Source: Ustilago trichophora
Taxonomy: Eukaryota; Basidiomycota; Ustilaginomycetes; Ustilaginales; Ustilaginaceae
Direction of reading: 5' to 3'
Length of the DNA: 64,000 nucleotides
Assembly: GCA_900323505.1 (NCBI GenBank)
Contig: OOIN01000005.1
Coordinates: 62,001-126,000 of the forward strand
Of the stretch, positions 19,650 to 29,861 are shown one piece after another (position 1 is the stretch's first letter; every line of letters begins with the position of its first letter). The position numbers and the translations under genes are program-made. The notes below the pieces were generated by a model. That model worked only from the letters and a program-made list of their open reading frames with translations. It was not told the origin of the DNA and searched no databases.

Positions 19650-21739
19650 CAATACGATCGTCTCGGGGGTGGTCGAGAACGGGCGCGAATGCGTAGTATT
19701 GGTTGCGGATGTGAAAGTGGTTGATGGTGGTCGGTGACGTGCAGCGCCAGTGCGGCGGTGGCAGGGGTCAAGTTGCGGAAGATCTAATACCTAGATGGAT
19801 GGAGGAGGAAAGAAAGGGGTGTGGGGAAGGGCACTTTACCAGGTAGGGCCTTGTGTTGTTCCGGTGACGGTTGAAAGGGCGACCGGAGAAGGATCGGCTG
19901 GAAGGAGTGGTACGTGTGCGTGTGTGCGTTGTTGCTTGCTGGAGAGAGACAGTGCAGAGTGGATGACGAGCGGCAGACAGAGGGTCCAGTTGAAAGAAGG
20001 CGGTGCGACGCGGACGAGGGGAGCTGCTGTGGTCGCCATGAAAAGCGGGGTCAAGCGACAAAGCGCGTTGACATTTTTCTGGTGAACGTGAAAACGGATG
20101 ATCCGGTTCTCAAAATTTCCACTTGACTGGCTCGCACAAACACGCAGCTTTTTTCCCACATTGACCGGCCCTTGTTGCAGCCGGTGGCCGTCATCTTTGA
20201 GCAAACTTTCCTTGTCACTGCCATCAGCAAGTCAAAGTCGGTGAGCGAGCGGGCTACAGATTCTCTCACCAGGATTGAGGTTGTTAGAGACACAAACAAT
20301 TCTGGATGTAAACTTGTTTGTGCGAAGTCAGCCGGCCATGTTTCATGTCGGCACCGTGGGAAGGCCGAAAAAATTTGGATGTTAGACCTTTGCATGCCTC
20401 CTCCTTGCTTCGGTGATCGATCACAGTTGGCTTTTGGAAGACGCTGTTCAAGACCAGAAATTTTGGCCAGGATCATTAAGGTTCTCCGCATACACCCTTC
20501 AAGATCGCATACATGTTTATTCCTTACGATGTCAACCATCCCGTACTTTGTTTTACGTCGGCCCCGAGAGGGGCTCGACATATGATCTAACAAATAAACG
20601 ATACAGAGAAGATTAGCAGTGCCCCAGCAGATGGATGGCCCTCAATCGTTCAGAAGAGCAGCCTTCTTCGGAAGGCAACTATGTTTTTGCATCATGTTGC
20701 ATTGAACAAAGTCCCCGGATGTTGTTGACCTTTTGTCAAAGGGCAGAGATGGTGGGAGAAAATGTTTGGATGGCGAGAACGACGCGGCCTTTGAATTTCG
20801 ATGAATTTCCAAACAGACTTTTTATTCGATCTGACATTTGCAAAAAGAAATTCCACAAACATTACCATTCTCATTGACATTCAGAGTGACTTTTGGGCTG
20901 TCTGATCGATCCGGTGGCTGATACGAGAGAGTGGGAGGCAATGCGGCCTTGCGACCGCGGGGTCGAAAGAGTGGTAAGAAATTCGTCTCGAAGCAGCTAT
21001 GGAGAGCAATCGCAACGCCAAATCGAGAATATCTTTCAAGCATTCGAGCAAGAACGGACAAGCGAGCGCCAGATCCTTCTGTTATGAATAGGGCAAACAG
21101 AGGCAGACATTCAGTGGAACAAGCAGTAAGAAAAGGATCAATCGTGGAGACCTGCTTGCAATAATGCGGGGTCGGGCATGAGGATGCATTGCGGAGTCGA
21201 GAATACGGAGGAAGCTCGGTCGATCTTTCTCGCTGATTCCTGCTGTGCCACGGAAACAACAAAGCAAAGACCCCGCCAAGTGCAAAATCACAGATGCAAG
21301 CCCAACCGAATCGATAACCTGGGCTAGTCACAGCAGTGTGACAAAAGTGAATGAAGCGAGAGAGAGAGAGAGAGAAGCTGCTATACATGACATCGGAGTC
21401 ATAACAGAGAGAAAGCGCAGAAAGAGAGAGCGAGAGAGATTGAGACAAAGCGTTGGCTCGACCATAACAGCCCAGAACGCGGAATGTCCGAGAAAAAGAG
21501 CGCAGTACTGCAGTACTGTACTGTACACAGACACAGCCGAGAAGCACTTGAACTGTACGGTGACTACACAAAATTTGACCCAACCTGGGCCACTTGACCT
21601 CACTCTTTGTACACTTCACACGCGCACGGCCGTGCCGAACATGTTATCAATCCGCCAAAGCTGAGCATCATCACTATCGTGTCTCTCTTCTCCTCTTCCA
21701 CCAACACGACAACTCATCATACACATTCATACACACGAT
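19650..21739. promoter_or_regulatory. Divergent promoter region of CAT2 and neutral trehalase
   Basis: 2.1 kb head-to-head. Near the trehalase side are a (GA)n tract at about 21358-21377 and a TACTGTAC-type palindrome cluster at 21504-21526. Reading frames of up to 265 codons run through it, but they lack family-like sequence or sensible starts, so I list no gene. An unrecognised small RNA or 5' leader intron cannot be excluded. Confidence 0.5.
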
Positions 21740-24358
21740 ATGTCACGTCGGTCCTCCAACCCTTTCACCAAGAACCAGGATGCTCCAGGCTATTACAACA
21801 ACGACGACGACGATCATGTTTCGCCCGATGAGCGCGCTCAGCTTCGCTCACTCGCACAACATATGCGCAGGCTCAGCATGAGCAATAGCGCAATTTCAGA
21901 TGACAGCACCGATCTCCCCGCCCTCCGCAAGCCAAACGCTGCATCGGGTAGCGCAAGTAACGGTGCTCTTACTCCCAGAGCAGAAGCTGGTCCGCGTCCC
22001 GTCGCGCCAGCCGAGTCTGGCGCTCTCAACCCCGTTGGCGGCCCCAAATACACCACCCATCGCGGTGATCTGCCCGACCCCGACCAAGCATACGGTGAGG
22101 ACCAGGACAAGGCCACTCTCCTTTCTGGCAGTCTTGGCAGAAGCTCTTCCTCGCTCAACAACGCTCACGCCAACGGTGACGGTGACGGCACCGACGAAGA
22201 GAAGCAGCGCATCATGCAGCGTGCTCGCGGTGTAGTGCGCACATACAGTATGGGTCAGCAGAAGCGCAGGCCGCAAAAGATGAACGACGACCCAATCATC
22301 CTCTCCCGACGAATGAGCCACGATGCAATCCAAGAAGCACCACGCCGTTTCATCGTCGACGTCGAAGAGACCATGCGCCTCGTGCTCGAGCAAGAAGACA
22401 CTGATGGCAACTTCCAGATCTGTATCACTGACAGTGGTCCCAAGGTTTTGACCCTTGGCACAGCTACCAGCAACGGATACAAGGGCTTTGACATCCGTGG
22501 TACTTATATGCTTTCCAACTTGCTCCAAGAGCTCGCTCTCGCTCGTGAGCATGGACGCAAGCGCATCGTGCTTGACGAGTCGCGCCTTACCGAGAATCCC
22601 GTTGACCGCCTCTCGCGCATGATCAGCCAGACTTTCTGGCACAACCTCACCCGCCGCATCGACGGCGACGGCCTTGACGCTATCCTTTCCGACCCCAAGA
22701 ACCGCAGCAAGTCGCAGAACCCGCGCATCTACGTCCCCGCTTCCGAGACAGAGATGCTTCGCTATTATCAGAAGGTAGCTGAAGATCGCCCCTCCCTCAA
22801 CCTTACCGTAGAGTCTCTCCCACACAATATCACTGCAGAGTACACCCGTGATCTCAACGACCGCCCCGGTCTGCTCGCACTCGCCATGCGAGACGACATC
22901 GACCCTACCACCGGCGAGAAGCGCGGCCTCAGAGGTATCCCCTTCGTCGTGCCCGGTGCGCGTTTCAATGAGCTCTACAATTGGGACAGCTACTTTATCT
23001 CGCTCGGCCTTGTCGTTGACAATATGATCGACCTCGCCAAGGGCACCGTCGACCACTTCATCTTTGAAATCAAGCACTACGGCAAGATTCTCAACGGCAA
23101 CCGTACTTACTACCTCATGCGTGCTCAGCCCCCCTTCCTCACCGACATGGCGCTTCAGGTCTATTCGCGACTTGACCCGGCCAACCAGTCTGAAAACAAG
23201 GAGTGGCTCCGCAAGGCCATCCAGGCTGCCATCAAGGAGTACCACACCGTCTGGATGAGCAAGCCTCGCTTCGATGAAAAGACCTGGCTCAGCCGCTACA
23301 GACCCGAGGGTCTTGGTGTCCCACCCGAGACCGAAGCTTCCCATTTCACCCACATTCTCCGCCCTTATGCCGAAAAGCACGGCTGCAGTGTTAACGAGTT
23401 CACCCGCAAGTACAACCACGGTGAGATCAAGGAGCCCGAGCTTGACACCTACTTCATGCACGATCGAGCCGTTCGCGAGTCAGGCCACGATACCACGTAT
23501 CGATTCGAGCGCAAGTGCGCCGACCTCGCTACCATCGACCTCAATGCTCTGCTCTACAAATACGAAGTCGACATTGCCACTGCCATCCGTGAGGTCTTTG
23601 ACGACCGCCTCGAGCTCGAGGACGACTTCCTTCTGCACGGCCCGCTCCCACCCTCGATGCTCAAAGACGGAAAAGGACCCGCCACGCCCTCGCGCTCCAT
23701 CGAGACTCCCCAGACCAGCAGCGAATGGTTTGCCCGTGCCGCACACCGCAAAGCGCAGGTCGACAAGTACCTCTGGAACGACGGCATGGGACTTTACTTT
23801 GACTACGACACTCGTCTCGAGGAGCCCATTGTCTATGAGAGTGTCACCGCTTTTTGGGCCATGTGGGCCGGCATGGCGAGCGAGGACCAAGCCGCCAAGC
23901 TGGTCCACAAGTCGCTGAAGCGCTTCGAGGAACAGGGAGGTCTGGTCTCTGGTACCGAAGACTCGCGCGGAAAGATCTCTATCGACCGTCCCAATCGACA
24001 GTGGGACTATCCGTACGCCTGGCCGCCGCACAATGTGCTTGCCTGGGTCGGTCTCGAGCGATATGGATACCTCGAGGAGGCTCGTCGCCTTGCATACAGG
24101 TGGCTCTACATGATGACTCTTGCCTTCGTCGACTTTAATGGTACTGTGCCTGAAAAGTTTGACGCCGTCAACCTCTCGCACATGGTCGATGCAGAATACG
24201 GTAACCAAGGTATCGACTTCAAGTGCGTCCCCCGTGAGGGCTTTGGCTGGATGAATTCCTCGTTCCAGGTCGGCTTGACTTTCCTCACCACTCACCAGCG
24301 CCGCGCAGTTGCAGCGCTTCAGCACCCGGATGAATTCTTCAATGTTCGTCGTCACTAG
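21740..24358 (+). CDS. NTH1: Neutral (cytosolic) trehalase
   Basis: GH37 enzyme hydrolysing intracellular trehalose to two glucose during recovery from stress or spore germination. The 872-residue intron-free protein has both trehalase signatures: [14 protein letters not shown] from about residue 404 and [10 protein letters not shown] from about 754. The N-terminal 200 residues are the regulatory arm found only in neutral trehalases: RRSS near residue 3, RRLS near 43, RTYS near 166 and RRMS near 190 are PKA/14-3-3-type sites, and [12 protein letters not shown] near 220 matches the calcium-binding loop. There is no signal peptide, which argues against an acid trehalase. Confidence 0.96.
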   Translation: MSRRSSNPFTKNQDAPGYYNNDDDDHVSPDERAQLRSLAQHMRRLSMSNSAISDDSTDLPALRKPNAASGSASNGALTPRAEAGPRPVAPAESGALNPVGGPKYTTHRGDLPDPDQAYGEDQDKATLLSGSLGRSSSSLNNAHANGDGDGTDEEKQRIMQRARGVVRTYSMGQQKRRPQKMNDDPIILSRRMSHDAIQEAPRRFIVDVEETMRLVLEQEDTDGNFQICITDSGPKVLTLGTATSNGYKGFDIRGTYMLSNLLQELALAREHGRKRIVLDESRLTENPVDRLSRMISQTFWHNLTRRIDGDGLDAILSDPKNRSKSQNPRIYVPASETEMLRYYQKVAEDRPSLNLTVESLPHNITAEYTRDLNDRPGLLALAMRDDIDPTTGEKRGLRGIPFVVPGARFNELYNWDSYFISLGLVVDNMIDLAKGTVDHFIFEIKHYGKILNGNRTYYLMRAQPPFLTDMALQVYSRLDPANQSENKEWLRKAIQAAIKEYHTVWMSKPRFDEKTWLSRYRPEGLGVPPETEASHFTHILRPYAEKHGCSVNEFTRKYNHGEIKEPELDTYFMHDRAVRESGHDTTYRFERKCADLATIDLNALLYKYEVDIATAIREVFDDRLELEDDFLLHGPLPPSMLKDGKGPATPSRSIETPQTSSEWFARAAHRKAQVDKYLWNDGMGLYFDYDTRLEEPIVYESVTAFWAMWAGMASEDQAAKLVHKSLKRFEEQGGLVSGTEDSRGKISIDRPNRQWDYPYAWPPHNVLAWVGLERYGYLEEARRLAYRWLYMMTLAFVDFNGTVPEKFDAVNLSHMVDAEYGNQGIDFKCVPREGFGWMNSSFQVGLTFLTTHQRRAVAALQHPDEFFNVRRH

Positions 24359-24756
24359 TGTCCTCAACTTTCAGACATGGATCGCGGACTGGACATGTAA
24401 CGCAATGTGATTCAGATTGGTACACAAGTCTGGGCTGATTCGATAAATGAAATGCCTAGTCTGCTTCGACCTTGAGCTAGTCCCGTTCCTCGACCTTGAG
24501 TCGACTTTGTGAGGGCCCTTTTTCCATCGTCACCAGTGCTAGATGGCAATCGTGGGCGACGACTTCCGGCCCTCGATTCCCGCTGTCCGGTCTTATTCGA
24601 CGACGAACTCGTTGTGTCTTGCTGTGTGTTGAGACGGTCGGGAATGCCCCGAATCTGCACAATGCCTTCCTGCTGACGCCTGATGAACGACACCACCACT
24701 TCTCTTGCGACTGTGCTGTTTGTATGTCTTGCATGCACACCACAGACAGCGTTGCG
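24359..24756. other. Tail-to-tail spacer after trehalase
   Basis: 398 bp containing the 3' ends of the trehalase gene and the convergent gene at 24757. No gene or repeat recognised. Confidence 0.45.
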
Positions 24757-25736
24757 TCAGACCTTCAGCTCTTGCTTGAGCTGTGCAATCGCTTCTTCCA
24801 CCTTCTCCCGGCCGTTGTCGGACAGAATGCGAACATTGCGATTGAGCGTGTCACTGAGTGTGTGTTGGCAAGCAGCGATGGAAGGGTTAGTGATGAAACT
24901 GGTCAAGCTCGAGCCGATGTTGGGACTGAACACGAGGAAAGGCTGGCCTGCCGTGAGGTAAGATTGCCCTGCTCGGCCTTGTGTATGAGGAGCGAGGTTC
25001 TTTCAGTACACGCATGAACTCGAAGACATTAGACCAGGAAGCAAAGCAGCGTTTCTGCCAGTCCTGCATGAGTAGGCGATTGGCCTTGGTGACGCTGAAG
25101 GTCGTGACGAAATGGAAGCCTGTGAGTTCGGTGAAAAAAGCTGCCAGGCTGACGGCGCCGAACGCAATCGGGAGGAATGTAGCCTCATGGCTGGCCGAGA
25201 CAAACCTGGTGTCCAAAAAGTAGGCAGAACGGGACAGAAGGAACGTCGTTAACATGCGCGAGATGGGCTCGTATGGGCTCGCATGGGCCGCAGGCAAGAC
25301 GACCATTTCCGCGCGCTGGACAGCCGTGGTAGGCTTGCACCGCTCGTCATCAAAGCGTGTAGAAATAGCAAAGTACTCGCTAAGGTCCATGTTGACAACT
25401 TGGCGCAGACGATACTGATCGGAAAAGCGTACCGTACCGGGCTGAGAATCGAACTCGCGATACACGTGCTTCATCATCACCCCTGCCCCCTTATCGAAGG
25501 GCCAGAAGATCTACCTCGCCGCTGCCGAGCGCCTTTCCCACCAAGGACGCAGAACATTTTAGCACGTCAATGCCATAGTAAAAGCTGGTCGCGCCGTGCA
25601 ATAGCCACCAGTCCAACTTGGCTTGCTTGTGTCTGCCTTGGAGTTGATCGAGCGCCAAACCGTCATCTTTTCGGCCTCGACATGGCGCAGACGTGCGGCG
25701 GGTAGAGGAGAAGGAGGAGGCGGCGTTGCGAGGCAT
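24757..25736 (-). pseudogene. Unrecognised gene with two apparent +1 frameshifts
   Basis: Three adjoining reading segments in successive frames form what looks like one protein of about 325 residues: from ATG 25736 through DWWLLHGATSFYYG; then GVMMKHVYREF ... a hydrophobic stretch FLPIAFGAVSLAAFF; then SYLTAGQPFLVFSPN ... EEAIAQLKQELKV, stop at 24757. Each junction is resolved by ignoring one base in a short homopolymer (GGG at 25499-25501 and TTT at 25001-25003 on the plus strand). Introns at these points would be implausibly short (about 28-55 bp). Either it is a recent pseudogene or the assembly has two homopolymer errors. I do not recognise the family; one possible membrane segment is visible. 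Confidence 0.55.
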
Positions 25737-26005
25737 GATAATGGGTCCGTGGTGGTGCGGCGGTAGTAGTGCCAGAGAAAGTGGTAATGGCGCAGCGGGT
25801 GCGGGTATGGGTGGTGAGAAACAAGGGAATCAAGAATCTTTACACACACGATGTAGGGCGACGCGAGGCATGGCTGATCTCACTCTGGAATAAGTTTGGC
25901 ATCGACAAAAGAAGAAATGTGGGCATGGTTGCAAGTGGTCTGATGATACTGATACAAAAAAAATTGTCACGGACCAAGAGTTTCGGATGCATGGAGACGA
26001 CATGC

Positions 26006-26902
26006 TTACTCGTCGCCTTCCGAGTCCTCGTCACCCTCGACTTCGGCGTTCTCCTTCTCGACACGGGCCATAAGCTGCTCGAGCTCCTGGTCTTCGACCT
26101 CGGAAACGGTCTTGGGCTTCATCTTGATGTTAACATCGCCGCCGTTGGCGCGGATGCTCTCAGTGATCTTCTCTAGTGCCTGCTCCATCAATGCGATACC
26201 TCCGACCTTGTCGGTCGAGTTGGTGATGAGAACATAGAGTGGTGGTGCGACGAGCTTGATCTTGATGGGGATCTGCTCGGTGGAGACGGCCTCACCGGCA
26301 CGGAGGGCCTTCTTGACGGCGTCGATGCCTTCATAGCCGAAGCATGTCACCTCGACGTCGGCACGAATCTTGACGGGCTGCGGTGTCATTCTGCGGGCAA
26401 TGTTGGCGTGGAGCTCCTTGCGGACCTCGTCGTCCATCTGGATACCCTCAAAGGTCTTATCCATGTCGAGGATGGCGAGTTTGAAAGCGTCGAATGCATG
26501 TCCGTACCTGTCGTGCAATGGGAAGACGATAGATTCGTAAAGATCCTCGACTTGGCGGTTGAGCTTGCCGGCAACGTGAGCCATGATGCTGTGGACGGCC
26601 TTGGACTTGGTGAACTGGTCCTCACACTTGATGACATCCTCGGGCGAGACACGACGCTTGGACAAGTCAATGTAGCCCTTCTCCTTGTCTACACGCAACA
26701 CGACGACGACTTCATTTCTGCCGACACGGATGAGCTTCTGAATGGATCGGATACGACGTCTGGAAAGCTCGGAAAGCAAGATCATTCCCTCGGCACCGTC
26801 GTATTCGAGCAACTTGACGTATGCACCCATCTCGGCGATCTGCTGCACCTGGCACATGACCACCTCGTCGACGTCTGGAAGCTCCTTCTTGTAGAAACGC
26901 AT
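26006..26902 (-). CDS. SUI2: Translation initiation factor eIF2 subunit alpha
   Basis: Subunit of the eIF2 ternary complex that delivers Met-tRNAi, and the target of stress kinases such as Gcn2. The 298-residue protein starts MRFYKKELPDVDEVVM and contains the S1/OB domain with LLSELSRRRIRSI; Ser47 here equals the regulatory Ser51 of animals and yeast. KGYIDLSKRRV follows, then the helical and alpha-beta domains, and an acidic tail (VEGDEDSEGDE). Length matches the family (about 300). The ATG at 26902 is the first one in frame. Confidence 0.97.
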   Translation of the reverse strand: MRFYKKELPDVDEVVMCQVQQIAEMGAYVKLLEYDGAEGMILLSELSRRRIRSIQKLIRVGRNEVVVVLRVDKEKGYIDLSKRRVSPEDVIKCEDQFTKSKAVHSIMAHVAGKLNRQVEDLYESIVFPLHDRYGHAFDAFKLAILDMDKTFEGIQMDDEVRKELHANIARRMTPQPVKIRADVEVTCFGYEGIDAVKKALRAGEAVSTEQIPIKIKLVAPPLYVLITNSTDKVGGIALMEQALEKITESIRANGGDVNIKMKPKTVSEVEDQELEQLMARVEKENAEVEGDEDSEGDE

Positions 26903-27527
26903 CTTGGCTGATGTGTTGGGCTGGCAAAGTAGAAGGATGTGTGATGCTGCTTATTGGAGTCGAAATGCGAATGCAACTGCAGGATGGCCTGAAACGAGTT
27001 TGTGGTCGATGATCAGAGGCGAATCTGCTGAACGTCTTTTTGATGATAGCGTGTGATTCGTACGACCCGATGCTGGCAGGGGGATGATATCGTGGTCGAG
27101 ATCGAGACGAGCAGGTAGAGATAGGTGGAAGCGGAATACAAAGGGATGGCCAGAACCTCAAAATCCGATGCAGCAGTCAGTCTCTGCGTTTTTGCACGCG
27201 AGAAGAACAGGCAGATAGAGTGAGTGCAGCACACGCCGCTCTCTCTTTGCCTGCTGTGACTGGGACAGAGCCCAACTGAGCCGGCTTCACGTGATGCTTG
27301 CGCAAATTTCTTCCTATCGGCCGTCGGCTTTTCGTCATGACAATGATGTTAGAGTATGAGCATCTAGCAAATGTGGAGGCTGCGAATGAATTATAGCTGC
27401 AGACCCTAACGTTAGCGAAACTTTTTTTGGTGCGAGCAAGACCAACACCGCTCAGCAACAAGCTTCCACTGCACATCTGCGACCTACACCTTGAGCCTCA
27501 ACTCGGTCTGCCGACATCCTCTACCGC
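26903..27527. promoter_or_regulatory. Divergent promoter of eIF2-alpha and the F-box/ankyrin gene
   Basis: 625 bp head-to-head with no gene recognised. Minus-strand frames near 27013-27476 look random. Confidence 0.5.
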
Positions 27528-29648
27528 ATGAGTGCAGACCGAGAGGCCAACACTGAGGCCAACAGCAAAAAGGAGCTTCAAGTACCGCGCTTCTCATCTT
27601 ATCAGCCAGTCGCTTCTAGCTCGACGAGTCGCAGTCATCACCATCACATCGAACCAGAGAGCTCGAGACGTGAGCATCGTCGCTCTCGCAAGCCAAGACG
27701 ACATGAAGAGGCACCCGAGGATCCTACTCGTCTCCATTTATCCTCCAGGCGAAGCCGAAGCTCTCGGAGAGACCGAAAAGACGATCGAGATCACACAAGC
27801 TCGCCCAGCCGTCACAGACACACCCAAGCTTCGCACCGGTCCCATAGACATCGTGCCCGTTCTCCAACCTCATTTCGGCATGCTCCGCCTCGATCCCATA
27901 CACCTCCCACATTCGATCGAGAACTCTTCTTCACAGATACCAGAGGTGACAGAGATGCACTGCTGTATGGACAGGACCAATCCAAGGTGCCAAAGGCTTA
28001 TCGAGCACCTCGCTCACTCTGTGCTCTCGGTAGCACTTCTCGCGACCCAGTTGCCACGAAGCCGCTCAACTCTCCGGTCCAACCACCAGACACTCCACTG
28101 CTACCTCCTGCAAGCATGTCAGCAGCTGTACCGCCTGCCCAAGAGTTCATCGGCATCGATTCTCCTTCTTCTCCCTCCCGTGCTTCAAGCCCACACGAGC
28201 CGAATCTTGATTCATTCGATCCCACGCTTCCCTATGTCAAGCGCCCTCCTCGATACGAACAAGTCGGTGGCGGTCCTTTATCTCAAACGCCTATGTCCTC
28301 CACTCTGGACCTACTCAAAAGCCAACCGAAGTCAAGGCCCGTGGGCATGCAGGACCTCCCTGCTGAACTCTTGCAAAAAATCTTGGTATTCTCCCGTTCC
28401 TCGAGCTTACCCTTGACATGCCGCCACTTTCTTCAAGCATGCCAATCCGCTGGCACATCCGATAAGGTCGACTACATGCTTGGAAGATGGATCGACCATC
28501 TCATCTCGTATGTCACAGCCAAGCCATGCCGTGAAAAGCACCGAGCGTGCAGGAACTTCGCCATCCGCCTCGCACTTCTTCGGAGGGATCGTGACCCCGT
28601 GTGGCATGACTTTGTACAGGCTCTGTCGGACTCGCCACTGCCCTGCACCCTGGGTGCAATTCGCACTGCCAGTCTGGATGTCATCACCTTTGTCTCGGAA
28701 CTGCGCATCTGCGATTCGAACGTTCTCCATCGTGTCGTTGGCGCTGCAAAAGCTGCACGGCTGCCAGCACATTTTATCCCCGAAACAGATTCTCCCCAGA
28801 CTCCAAGTCATTTGCCGCTACTGCCAAAGAGACTGTTTCGCCGCATCGAACTATTCCACTATGCAGAGATCCGACAACAGCAATCGTTAGACTCGCAAGA
28901 TCAGAGTAGGCCAAAGAAGAGGAGGAGGCGACGCAATGGCGCCGATAAGATTCACAATTCGTCCACCGACACAAATGACAGTCTTGCTGCCAAGGATTCC
29001 TTTACCTCGAACACGGTCCATTCGCCGGATGACGCCCATCCGGCTTGGCTTTCGCACCTACTTCTCAGTCTGGCGTCAGCACCGCCAAGGATCACGGGAC
29101 AGACAGACGTCAAACCTCAAGACAGCATCCTTGCAGCCAACGGAAGCAAGCGACTGAATCTTCACCTCGACAATGCTGAGGGGATCAAGGCAAAAGTCGG
29201 GCCAGTACCGAGCTTCGACGACCTGCAGATGATTTTGACTCTACTCTACCAGTATCGGGCAGGTGCATCCTCCCATCAGGGCTATCCTATGGCAATGGCA
29301 GTACACCGTCAAGCTTACTCTCTAGTACATCTCCTTCTTCTATTCGGTGCAGACCCTAATTGTAAGGACGGTTTGGCGGGCCAGATTGCAATCCGCAACG
29401 GGGCACTCGACATCTTGCATCTCCTCGTTACCGGGCCTTGTCTTGATGCAGATGCACTCACGTCCCTTCCCTTTGATTCCGGTCCCTGGCCTCCTCACCT
29501 GGGGGCTCCCACCTTGAATCTGGATCAGACTCATCTCCGCCTCGCCATCCAATGCCGCCAATGGGAGTTGGTCGATTACATTTGGCACGAGCGACAAGTC
29601 TCCCCCGACATCGCCTGTCTTCGCCTTATTGAGAAACTCAGACAGTAA
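27528..29648 (+). CDS. F-box and ankyrin-repeat protein
   Basis: Probable substrate adaptor of an SCF ubiquitin ligase. The first 270 of 706 residues are disordered and rich in Ser, Arg and His (HHHH near residue 38). The F-box starts at about residue 275: MQDLPAELLQKILVFS followed by LPLTCRHFLQ. A helical middle part follows. Near residues 584-640 are ankyrin-like repeats (YSLVHLLLLFGADPNCKDG, IAIRNGALDILHLLVTG), and LAIQCRQWELVDYIWH forms a last one. No intron. The target is unknown. A basic, lysine-rich KKRRRRR stretch in the middle may be a nuclear signal. Confidence 0.75.
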   Translation: MSADREANTEANSKKELQVPRFSSYQPVASSSTSRSHHHHIEPESSRREHRRSRKPRRHEEAPEDPTRLHLSSRRSRSSRRDRKDDRDHTSSPSRHRHTQASHRSHRHRARSPTSFRHAPPRSHTPPTFDRELFFTDTRGDRDALLYGQDQSKVPKAYRAPRSLCALGSTSRDPVATKPLNSPVQPPDTPLLPPASMSAAVPPAQEFIGIDSPSSPSRASSPHEPNLDSFDPTLPYVKRPPRYEQVGGGPLSQTPMSSTLDLLKSQPKSRPVGMQDLPAELLQKILVFSRSSSLPLTCRHFLQACQSAGTSDKVDYMLGRWIDHLISYVTAKPCREKHRACRNFAIRLALLRRDRDPVWHDFVQALSDSPLPCTLGAIRTASLDVITFVSELRICDSNVLHRVVGAAKAARLPAHFIPETDSPQTPSHLPLLPKRLFRRIELFHYAEIRQQQSLDSQDQSRPKKRRRRRNGADKIHNSSTDTNDSLAAKDSFTSNTVHSPDDAHPAWLSHLLLSLASAPPRITGQTDVKPQDSILAANGSKRLNLHLDNAEGIKAKVGPVPSFDDLQMILTLLYQYRAGASSHQGYPMAMAVHRQAYSLVHLLLLFGADPNCKDGLAGQIAIRNGALDILHLLVTGPCLDADALTSLPFDSGPWPPHLGAPTLNLDQTHLRLAIQCRQWELVDYIWHERQVSPDIACLRLIEKLRQ

Positions 29649-29861
29649 ATGCAACCGTCGAACATCTCAGCTCGGATGTCAATATCAGAGCTCAACTTGC
29701 TCATCCCAGTTTTGCGCTCTGTGTCTCACAGCATCAAGCCCGGTCGTATGCAATGCTTCAGATCGGCTCCGATCGGATGGATTCGACTCTTGATTTTCGT
29801 CTCACACTGCATACTTATCATGATCGCAAATATCATTTGTCCATTATCTGATGAAAGGCGC

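Noticed and set aside
20051..20593. 180-codon minus-strand frame between CAT2 and trehalase
   Set aside because: No domain, signal or compositional sign of coding; overlaps promoter sequence.
20822..21619. 265-codon minus-strand frame upstream of trehalase
   Set aside because: Runs through the GA-repeat and promoter and reads as simple-sequence Ser/Leu repeats.
21896..23461. 521-codon minus-strand frame antisense to neutral trehalase
   Set aside because: Exact antisense shadow of a strongly supported GH37 gene; the frame is open only because of codon bias.
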